From Streptomyces sp. Ru62 (lineage in GTDB: Bacteria; Actinomycetota; Actinomycetes; Streptomycetales; Streptomycetaceae): a DNA stretch of 64,000 bases. The DNA lies in contig NZ_PQSU01000019.1 of NCBI RefSeq assembly GCF_002920615.1, positions 124,001-188,000 on the forward strand. The letters are read 5' to 3'. This document shows positions 1 through 6,047 of the stretch, piece by piece. The first letter of the stretch is position 1; every line of letters begins with the position of its first letter. The notes under the pieces are model-generated. The model was given only the letters and a program-made list of their open reading frames with translations. It was not told the origin of the DNA and searched no databases. The translations under genes and the position numbers were made by a program.

Positions 1-246
1 CGGCACGGCCAGCTCGAACGCCTCACCATGCCGTTGACCGGCGCGGGCCTGGCCCGGCTGCACGACCTGGACGAGGACAGTTTGCTGCGGCTGATCCTGC
101 TGTCCTTCGTCGTGCACTCCTGGGAGCGGCCGGTCTGCCGCGAACTGCACGTGGTGGTCCGCCCCGGTGAGCTGGGGCGGATCGACCTGCCGGAGACCGG
201 CGCCTTCCTGGCCGGTCTGGCGGCGGGCGCCCGGCGCCATGTCTGA
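1..246 (+). CDS. C-terminal fragment of an unrecognised protein (5' end outside window)
   Basis: The reading frame is open from base 1 to a TGA at 244-246 and gives 81 residues of a C terminus. It has an amphipathic, Leu-rich stretch (DEDSLLRLILLSF) followed by alternating beta-like segments (ELHVVVRPGELGRIDLP). I do not recognise a family. An internal ATG at 28 could be mistaken for a start, but the frame continues upstream with good coding character, so the gene very likely begins outside the window. It converges on the TIR-like gene and is followed by two hairpins. Confidence 0.55.
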   Translation, partial: RHGQLERLTMPLTGAGLARLHDLDEDSLLRLILLSFVVHSWERPVCRELHVVVRPGELGRIDLPETGAFLAGLAAGARRHV

Positions 247-260
247 CGCCGGGCGACGCC

Positions 261-278
261 CGCCCCGGTGACGGGGCG
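261..278 (+). terminator. GC hairpin after the first gene
   Basis: CGCCCC (261-266) pairs with GGGGCG (273-278) around a 6-nt loop, 15 nt after the stop of the partial gene. There is no U-tract, which is usual for Streptomyces terminators. It stands next to the longer inverted repeat at 283-333. Confidence 0.5.
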
Positions 279-282
279 TTGA

Positions 283-333
283 GCGGTACGGGCCCGTCCC
301 CCGACTGTGGACGAACCACCGGGCCCGTACCGC
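283..333. terminator. Bidirectional terminator between convergent genes
   Basis: A perfect 14-bp inverted repeat (283-296 with 320-333) encloses an inner GTGG/CCAC stem. It lies between the stop of the plus-strand gene (246) and the stop of the minus-strand TIR-like gene (337-339). Its position and symmetry fit a shared terminator for both converging transcripts. Confidence 0.7.
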
Positions 334-336
334 GGC

Positions 337-1077
337 TCAGTGGGCCGGCGGTGTCGCCCGCCCGGTGCGGCCGTACGCCGCCAGATGGCGGTACGGCCAG
401 GTCTGGAGCCAGTCGGAACGGGTGTCGTCGACCGCGCAGCCCGCCAGCTTCAGCCGCTCGGCGATCTTGCGCAGGGCGGTTTCCGTGCCGTCGAACCGGA
501 TGACGTTGCGGCCCGCGACGTCGGCGATCGGGCGCAGCTGTCCGACCTCCACCATCAGGGTGCGCTCCGGGTAGGCCATCAGCACCATGCCCAGCTCGAT
601 GAGCACGTTGGGCCGGGGCTGACCGGTGGGCTCGGTCTCGTACGGCGGCTCGTTGCGGCCGCGCAGGTCCGGGTGGAGCTGGACGACGTCGTCCGGGGTG
701 AGCAGCACGAGGGCCGCCTGGGCCAGCTCGGGGGCCCCGGCGACGACCTCACCGAGGAACGGCGCCGTCTTGCCGGTGGCGTTGACCAGGTCCTCCCACT
801 CCAGCGGACGCAGATCGAGCAGGCGCAGCAGGTCGAACATCCTCAGGCGCACCTCCTCGTCCCGGCCGTGGACGACGAAGACGTTGCGGCGGCGGTCCGG
901 GGCGGGGCCGTCCTGGTCCGGGCCGGTGCCGTGGGCGGCGGCGGGAGGAGCGCCGTAGTAGTTCTGCGTGCCCGAGTTGGTGGTGTTGTTGTCGCCGGTG
1001 ACGAAGCTGTTGTGGCGGCCGAAGTCGTTCCGGCTCCCGTAGTCGCTGCTGTTGCCGCCCGTGGAGGTGTGCGTCAT
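337..1077 (-). CDS. TIR-like (CAP12/Pycsar type, PF10137) effector with N-terminal amyloid-like motif
   Basis: This is a 246-residue protein. Residues 65-215 match the TIR-like predicted nucleotide-binding family PF10137: a first strand VFVVHGRDEE, a central LVLLTPDDV, and the signature RPNVLIELG with its conserved Glu at about 161. Proteins of this family are NAD+-depleting effectors in some anti-phage systems; activity here is inferred. Residues about 17-41 are Asn/Gly/Gln-rich (core GDNNTTNSGTQN), nearly identical to the C-terminal tail of the upstream gene product. A Pro/Ala/Gly-rich linker (43-64) separates motif and effector. Its ATG overlaps the upstream stop (ATGA), so translation is probably coupled. 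The motif-linker-effector layout suggests activation by templated assembly. Confidence 0.85.
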   Translation of the reverse strand: MTHTSTGGNSSDYGSRNDFGRHNSFVTGDNNTTNSGTQNYYGAPPAAAHGTGPDQDGPAPDRRRNVFVVHGRDEEVRLRMFDLLRLLDLRPLEWEDLVNATGKTAPFLGEVVAGAPELAQAALVLLTPDDVVQLHPDLRGRNEPPYETEPTGQPRPNVLIELGMVLMAYPERTLMVEVGQLRPIADVAGRNVIRFDGTETALRKIAERLKLAGCAVDDTRSDWLQTWPYRHLAAYGRTGRATPPAH

Positions 1078-1152
1078 GCGGATCCCGCCCCCTGACCGCC
1101 GTTCGGGCCGCCGAAGTTCTGCGTGCCCGAGTTGGTGGTGTTGTTGTCGCCG
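961..1152. repeat. 37-bp perfect direct repeat encoding the shared motif in two genes
   Basis: Bases 961-997 and 1116-1152 are identical over 37 bp and stay largely similar for about 15 bp more. The first copy encodes the N-terminal motif of the TIR-like protein. The second encodes the C-terminal motif of the membrane protein. The copies are 155 bp apart and straddle the gene junction. Identity at DNA level, not only protein level, points to recent duplication or gene conversion. Confidence 0.9.
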
Positions 1153-2651
1153 TGCACGAAGCTGTTGTTGTGCCCGTAGTTGTTGAGGATGTTGGTCTGG
1201 CGGGCCTCGTGCTCCGTGAGGTCCACGTTGTGCTCGTACAGGAAGTCACGGACGACGTGGAGGAACTGGCGCTCCACGATCTGCGTGTACTTGATGGTGT
1301 CGGTCTCCTGGAAGAAGACGTGGAAGTGGGGGCTGGTCGCCATCTCCCGGACGCTGGTGACCGCCCCGCGGTTGAGCAGGGCGTCCGCGTAGCGGCCGAG
1401 GCCGAACTCGCTGGTGTCGGCCGGCTGCGGCACCCGGATCTTCTCCTTGCTCCACGGCAGCCGCGGGAGCAGCTGGGCGCCCGCCGCCTTCGCCGCGGCC
1501 GACCGCACCGCGGAGTGGGGCGTGCCGCGCAGGGTGTGCCAGGCCAGCTTGAGCAGCAGCCGTTCGTCCAGGGCGGCGGGGAGCCGGTCCACCAGCTGGA
1601 AGCTCGCCCGGACCGGCGCCAGCACGTACGAGTAGAACTCGGTGTGCAGGGTGTTCCCCTTGAGGTCGAAGCCCACGAACGCCGTGGTGACCAGCTCCTG
1701 GTCCCAGGACCCCACCCGGATGCACAGATAGTCGCGCCCGGTGTCCTGGACGTCCCGCCAGTCGCCGTCGAGCTGCTCGGGGGTCGGCTCCGCCACACCC
1801 CGCAGCGTCGTGACGGCCGTGGTGAAGGTGCTGCGCTCGACGGCCAGGCCCTCGATCCGCTGCGCCGGGCGGGCCTGGGCGCGCAGCCGGGCGGTCATGC
1901 GGTCGGCGACGTAGGCGGTCAGCTCCTCGACGGTGAAGGGGACGACCTCCTTGCGCTTGGGCTCCTGGCCCAGGGCGCCGGGTGCCGCGGCCGGGCCCGC
2001 GCCGGGGCGGCCGTCGAACACCCCGAGCGGCGCGCCGATCAGCAGCTCCGCGTTGGACCAGCGGCGCACCTGCGTGCCCGCGCCGACGAACGGCTTGTAG
2101 CCGCCGTAGCGGATCACCGTGCCGTCCGAGGTCTGCTCCCGCCTGATCTTGTCGACCAGTTGGGGCGTCAGCTCCGGGTGCTCGGGGTAGGAACCGTCGA
2201 ACCCCCGGCCCCGGCCTCCCTCACCGGCCGGCGGGGCGAGCCGGCGCGTCAGCGTCTGGAGGGTGACGACCCGCCGCAGGAAGGCGGTGACCCACAGCAG
2301 CCACAGCACGGCCAGCAGCGCGGTGAACCCGTTCAGCGCGCCGGCCGGTACGAGGACGAGCATGAGCGCGGCGCCCGCGGCCAGCACGGCCAGCCGGATG
2401 CGCTGGAGCCGGCGCGCCGCCAGGGCGTGCGCGAGCACGGGCACCGCGTCGTACCCGTACGACGGGGCCACCACCCGGTACCGGTGGGTCAGCAGCTCGC
2501 GGATGACACCGGCGCGGTAGACGGGGTCGAGGTAGGTGCCCGCGCAGAGCAGCCGAGTGGCGTTGCTCGTCGCGTCCGCGGCCGGGCGGGCCGCGGCCGG
2601 CCGGTCCGGTTCCGGCGACGGAGCGGGCACGGTGAGGAAGTCGCTCGCCAT
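1074..2651 (-). CDS. Two-helix membrane protein with C-terminal amyloid-like motif (candidate sensor or trigger)
   Basis: This 525-residue protein is not a family I recognise. The N-terminal 85 residues are hydrophilic. Two adjacent hydrophobic helices at about 86-104 and 106-125 would form a membrane hairpin and leave both ends in the cytosol. A large soluble domain follows (about 130-480; segments such as SWDQELVTTAFVGFDLKG and SPHFHVFFQETDTIKYTQIV). The tail, about 490-516, carries GHNNSFVHGDNNTTNSGTQN, closely matching the N terminus of the TIR-like protein encoded next. It is the middle gene of a three-gene operon, 21 bp after the upstream stop and overlapping the downstream start. Inference: a membrane-attached sensor that seeds assembly of the effector. 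Confidence 0.75.
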   Translation of the reverse strand: MASDFLTVPAPSPEPDRPAAARPAADATSNATRLLCAGTYLDPVYRAGVIRELLTHRYRVVAPSYGYDAVPVLAHALAARRLQRIRLAVLAAGAALMLVLVPAGALNGFTALLAVLWLLWVTAFLRRVVTLQTLTRRLAPPAGEGGRGRGFDGSYPEHPELTPQLVDKIRREQTSDGTVIRYGGYKPFVGAGTQVRRWSNAELLIGAPLGVFDGRPGAGPAAAPGALGQEPKRKEVVPFTVEELTAYVADRMTARLRAQARPAQRIEGLAVERSTFTTAVTTLRGVAEPTPEQLDGDWRDVQDTGRDYLCIRVGSWDQELVTTAFVGFDLKGNTLHTEFYSYVLAPVRASFQLVDRLPAALDERLLLKLAWHTLRGTPHSAVRSAAAKAAGAQLLPRLPWSKEKIRVPQPADTSEFGLGRYADALLNRGAVTSVREMATSPHFHVFFQETDTIKYTQIVERQFLHVVRDFLYEHNVDLTEHEARQTNILNNYGHNNSFVHGDNNTTNSGTQNFGGPNGGQGAGSA

Positions 2652-2672
2652 TGTCTTCTCGCTCCGCTCTGC

Positions 2673-3287
2673 TCAGCCGGTGGGGGTCATGGAGGCGTCG
2701 GTGATGACACCGTCGACCACGGTGTACCGGCCGCTGTACGACTTCTGCGTGCCGTCCGTCTGCCGGGCGAGGAGATCCACCCAGACCGTGTCGCCCTGCA
2801 CGGACTCGATGGTGACGTCGTCCCGCTCGGTGGTGGCGAAGCCCGACACGAAGGAGCTGTAGGACGCGTCGAGGTTCTTGCCGCCCAGGTCCCAGGCGGT
2901 CCGGTAGTCGCGCTCGTTGATGGCCTCGAAGAAGGAGGTCACCGTGCCGGAGGGGCTGTCGCTCGCCTCGGGGCTCTCGGTGCCGGCAGGGGCGGAAGCG
3001 GTGTCCGTGGGGTCGGCGCTGTCGGTGGACGCCCAGGTCGGCGTCTCGTACGCCGTGGAGGTGTCCGGTGCCGGCGTGGCCGGGGACGGGTCGTAACCGC
3101 CGGAGTATCCGCTGGAGTAGCCGTCCGAGTAGCCGCCGGAGTAGCCGGCGTCGTCCTCCGGGCCCAGGTGGGGCGCGATGCCCATGAGCAGGATCAGCAG
3201 AAAGGGGACTCCACCGATGAGCAGTGCGTACGTCCGCTCCCTACCGCCGGCGGGTAAGAGGCTCGGCGGCTCGTAGGTGTGGTTCAT
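2673..3287 (-). CDS. Single-pass membrane protein with extracytoplasmic domain
   Basis: This 204-residue protein opens the TIR operon. A short cytoplasmic head is followed by one membrane helix at about 20-38 (ALLIGGVPFLLILLMGI), then a Gly-Tyr-Ser repeat stretch (GYSGGYSDGYSSGYSGGY) and a Ser/Thr/Pro/Ala-rich linker. A compact C-terminal domain of about 85 residues begins near TVTSFFEAINERDYRTAW. That opening resembles NTF2-like or lipocalin-like extracellular domains seen in Streptomyces membrane proteins; this assignment is tentative. I chose the ATG at 3287; a TTG at 3299 would add four residues. It could supply the extracytoplasmic sensing part of the operon, but nothing shows this directly. 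Confidence 0.7.
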   Translation of the reverse strand: MNHTYEPPSLLPAGGRERTYALLIGGVPFLLILLMGIAPHLGPEDDAGYSGGYSDGYSSGYSGGYDPSPATPAPDTSTAYETPTWASTDSADPTDTASAPAGTESPEASDSPSGTVTSFFEAINERDYRTAWDLGGKNLDASYSSFVSGFATTERDDVTIESVQGDTVWVDLLARQTDGTQKSYSGRYTVVDGVITDASMTPTG

Positions 3288-3443
3288 GGGTCCTCGCAAC
3301 TCCCGGCAGCCGGCCGGGGCCTCGCTCGTTCCGTCGGTATGACGACAGTCACTCTGCCCGACATCCGCCGGGCGGGCGCCGGTTTCACGCTTCCGATGCG
3401 CTTCCGATCCTCGACGCGCGGGGCGGGTGGGCCGGACCGGGAT

Positions 3444-4010
3444 TCAGATCGCGGTGCAGGGCACCGGCCACTGCCGGATGCGCGGGGGCAGGGTCACGGC
3501 CCAGCCGCCGCCGGCGAGCACCAGCCGCTCGGCCGCGAGCAGTCCCAGCGCCTCCCGCGCGGTCGCGTCCAGCTCCGCGACGGGCGTGGGCTCCAGCAGC
3601 CGGAGGAACGTGGCGTGCAGCGCGGGGTGGTCCAGGGTCAGCCGGACGGCCGTGCCCCGCTGTCTGCGGTCCAGGACGGTGACGAAGTCCGGGCCGCGCC
3701 GGTGGTAGAGGATGCCGTACGCGTGAGCGGCCCGCCAGGACGGCAACACATCTGGTCCGGCGGTCAGTTCGGTGGGCGGTGGCAGGTGGTGCAGCAGACG
3801 GGGGTCGTACGACGGTGTGCCCGTCGCCCGCCAGCTCACGCCGAGGCCCAGGCCCTGGCACTCGCGCAGGAACCGCACCGCCTCCGCCGTCGCACGGCCC
3901 GTGCCGCTCATGTCGAGGGGTTCGTCGGCTGTCACCCGGCGCCCGGTGCGCCGGTGCGGAACGCGGCCGGGCAGCCCGCTCGCCCCGCCTTCCCCGGTCA
4001 GCCCGCTCAT
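3444..4010 (-). CDS. DUF5825-like protein of a RiPP operon
   Basis: This is a 188-residue soluble protein. Recognisable stretches are AVRFLRECQGLGLGVSWR, LLHHLPPPTELT and YGILYHRRGPDFVTVLDRR. From memory these match the DUF5825 proteins that accompany RiPP-maturation radical SAM C-methyltransferases in actinomycetes. No catalytic motif is evident, so a role in precursor recognition or enzyme assembly is only inferred. Its ATG overlaps the stop of the radical SAM gene (ATGA at 4007-4010), so the two are translationally coupled. It is the last gene of the three-gene operon. Confidence 0.65.
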   Translation of the reverse strand: MSGLTGEGGASGLPGRVPHRRTGRRVTADEPLDMSGTGRATAEAVRFLRECQGLGLGVSWRATGTPSYDPRLLHHLPPPTELTAGPDVLPSWRAAHAYGILYHRRGPDFVTVLDRRQRGTAVRLTLDHPALHATFLRLLEPTPVAELDATAREALGLLAAERLVLAGGGWAVTLPPRIRQWPVPCTAI

Positions 4011-5854
4011 CCGGCCCCCTCGGGCAGCCGGACCGGCTCGCCCCAGGTCGGCAGGGAGACGTACGTGGCGCCGTCGCGGAACAGCAGGCCCAGGGAGAAG
4101 GCGTGGTCCACCCATGCGTCCAGGGCCCGTACCGGCACCTCGTGGCCGTCGGTGGTCAGCAGGCGGTGCAGCGCGGGAACGGTCCGGCCGTCCTCCAGCC
4201 GGCGCAGGGCCGCGGCCCGCCAGCCGGTGAAGCGGTGGGTGGCGGGCGGGCGGCCGTACCGGCGGTCGTGCACCAGCAGCTCCGCGCCGTCCTCCTCGAA
4301 CAGCAGCCGGGAGTCCGCGTGCCCGGTCCGCCAGGCGGCCACGGCCTCCTTCAACCGCCGCTCGACCGGGCCCTCGATGCCCGCGGGCTCGGTGTCGAAC
4401 AGGTAGACCAGATCGGTGAGTTCGTCCTCGGGCAGGTCGTAGACGTGCCGGTACATCGCGGCCGGGCGGCGTTCGCCGAAGCCGAGGCCGGGGTCGGTGA
4501 AGTGCGGGCTGAACCGTTCGAGCTGGATGCGGTGGGCGCCGCTCGGCGGCTGGAGGTGGACCAGCGCGGATACCTGATCGAGGACGGGGGTGTAGTCGTC
4601 CGCGGTCTCGCCGGGGAAGCCGTACAGCAGGTTCCAGGAGCAGGTCAGGGCGTGGTTCTCGCATTCGCGCAGGGTGCGGACGTTCCGGGCGCCGGTGACG
4701 CCCTTGTCCATGAGGTCCAGGACGCGGCTGCCCAGGCTCTCGATACCGGGCTGGATGTGCACGGTGCCGGAGGCACCGAGGAGTCCGAGCTGGGCGGGGG
4801 TGAGGTTCGACTTGACCTCGTAGTGCAGCCGCAGGTCCCAGCCGCTCGCGGTCACGCGGGGCAGGAAGTCGCGGAAGTAGGCCATGTCGATGATGTTGTC
4901 GACGGTGACCACGTCGAGGAGGCGGTGGCGGCGCACCAGCCGGTCGATCTCCGTCCACAGCCGCTCCCCCGGCTTGGCGCGGAAGGCCATGGCCGTGCCG
5001 TTCAGCCCGCAGAAGGTGCAGTGGTGCTTCTCGCCCCACCAGCAGCCCCGGGCTCCCTCCACGACGAGCTTCGGATGGATGTGCTCCTGGACCGGGGAGG
5101 CGTCCAGCGCGGCCTGCCACTGGTCGTAGTCGGGCGAGGGTATGTCGGCCGGGGCCACGGTCCGCCGGGTTTCCGTGTTGGCCCGGGACACCGTGCCGTC
5201 CCACCAGCACAGCCCGGGGATGTCCGCCGGGGCGGTCCGGGCGTCCAGGTGGCCCAGGAGCGCGGGGAAGGCGTACTCGGCCTCGCCGCGGACCACGTGG
5301 TCGACGAAGGGGTGGTTGCGGTGCAGGGCGTGACCCATCGGGCCGTCGCAGTTGCTGCCGCCGAGGACGACCGTCACCCCGGGGCGTCTTCGCTTGAGTT
5401 CGCGGGCCAGGGCGAGGGACGGCACGTTCTGCATGAAGGTGCTGGTGAACCCGACCACGTCCGGTCCGGCCGCCAGGATCTCGGTGGCGCAGGCGTCGAT
5501 GAAGCCGGCCGCGTACGGGCGCATGGCGAGGGCCGTGTCGATGAACACGTCGCGGCCGGCCGCGTACTCCTTCAGCCGGGTCTCGCCCCAGCCGGGGTCG
5601 TCGTACAGGACACCGGAGAAGACCCAGTCGCCGAGGCCGTGGAAGATGGCGTCGCTGCCGACCTCGACGCAGTCACCGGGCAGGAGCCGGCCGCCGGAGC
5701 GCTCCAGCAGGTACTCCGCCCAGCGCAGCGAACCGTGGAACTCGGTCACCTCGTCGCCGGGGCGGGCCCGCCGGACGATCTCCTGGAGCAGGCCCAGTTG
5801 CAGCGAGGGCAGGTCGAGCGGGTGCCACGGCATCGTGACCAGGTGGACGCGCAT
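4007..5854 (-). CDS. B12-binding radical SAM protein, RiPP-maturation C-methyltransferase type
   Basis: This 615-residue protein combines a cobalamin-binding Rossmann-like domain (about 1-210; VVGFTSTFMQNVPSLALARE, VTVVLGGSN) with a radical SAM core. The cluster-binding cysteines are C271, C279 and C282 in a CX7CX2C spacing (GCWWGEKHHCTFCGLNG). That spacing and the flanking residues are, as I recall, typical of the RiPP-maturation radical SAM protein 1 family (TIGR03975). These enzymes are expected to methylate unactivated carbons of a peptide using SAM and methylcobalamin. I chose the ATG at 5854 because the longer frame upstream runs through the precursor gene. The start lies 2 nt after the stop of the 28-residue ORF, so the two are coupled. 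Confidence 0.85.
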   Translation of the reverse strand: MRVHLVTMPWHPLDLPSLQLGLLQEIVRRARPGDEVTEFHGSLRWAEYLLERSGGRLLPGDCVEVGSDAIFHGLGDWVFSGVLYDDPGWGETRLKEYAAGRDVFIDTALAMRPYAAGFIDACATEILAAGPDVVGFTSTFMQNVPSLALARELKRRRPGVTVVLGGSNCDGPMGHALHRNHPFVDHVVRGEAEYAFPALLGHLDARTAPADIPGLCWWDGTVSRANTETRRTVAPADIPSPDYDQWQAALDASPVQEHIHPKLVVEGARGCWWGEKHHCTFCGLNGTAMAFRAKPGERLWTEIDRLVRRHRLLDVVTVDNIIDMAYFRDFLPRVTASGWDLRLHYEVKSNLTPAQLGLLGASGTVHIQPGIESLGSRVLDLMDKGVTGARNVRTLRECENHALTCSWNLLYGFPGETADDYTPVLDQVSALVHLQPPSGAHRIQLERFSPHFTDPGLGFGERRPAAMYRHVYDLPEDELTDLVYLFDTEPAGIEGPVERRLKEAVAAWRTGHADSRLLFEEDGAELLVHDRRYGRPPATHRFTGWRAAALRRLEDGRTVPALHRLLTTDGHEVPVRALDAWVDHAFSLGLLFRDGATYVSLPTWGEPVRLPEGAG

Positions 5855-5856
5855 GC

Positions 5857-5943
5857 TCAGCGGGTCGGCCGCTTCTCCAGGATCGCCGGCCGGCGGATGG
5901 TGCTCCGCTGGTCCTCGCGGACCACGGTCTTCTTGATCTCCAC
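5857..5943 (-). CDS. Candidate RiPP precursor peptide (28 aa)
   Basis: This short ORF lies immediately 5' of the radical SAM gene, with 2 nt between stop and start. It starts at GTG 5943, preceded by an AGGGGAG ribosome site 8 nt away. An in-frame ATG at 5961 would add six residues but overlaps that site. The peptide is strongly basic and hydrophilic, begins MEIKKTVVRED and ends ILEKRPTR, with an internal IRRPA. It has no Cys and no double-Gly or other obvious leader-cleavage site. Identification rests on position, size and ribosome site; it shows no similarity I can recall to a known core. Confidence 0.6.
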   Translation of the reverse strand: MEIKKTVVREDQRSTIRRPAILEKRPTR

Positions 5944-5971
5944 GCTCGCCACTCCCCTCATGGCACGCGAA

Positions 5972-6030
5972 CGCCCTTGCGCCGCACGGCTGTCCACCAT
6001 ATGGACACAGGTGTGTGCGGCACAAGGGCG
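5972..6030 (-). terminator. Large nested hairpin between Pnkp and the RiPP operon
   Basis: A 16-bp inverted repeat with one mismatch (5972-5987 with 6015-6030) encloses a smaller TGTCCA/TGGACA stem (5991-5996 with 6002-6007). It lies just after the Pnkp stop codon (6048-6050) and 29 nt before the RiPP precursor start. It may terminate the RNA-repair transcript, or act as an attenuator if the RiPP genes are read through. Confidence 0.6.
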
Positions 6031-6047
6031 TCGTGTGACGGCCGTGC

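Noticed and set aside
1152..3257. Plus-strand open frame of about 700 codons opposite the TIR operon
   Set aside because: It is the antisense shadow of the real minus-strand genes: no ribosome site, compositionally odd, and no family features. The minus-strand genes have coupled starts, membrane helices and a known domain.
5855..6025. Upstream extension of the radical SAM frame
   Set aside because: The added residues are not family-like and the frame runs across the precursor ORF and the hairpin. ATG 5854 starts exactly at the B12-domain strand.
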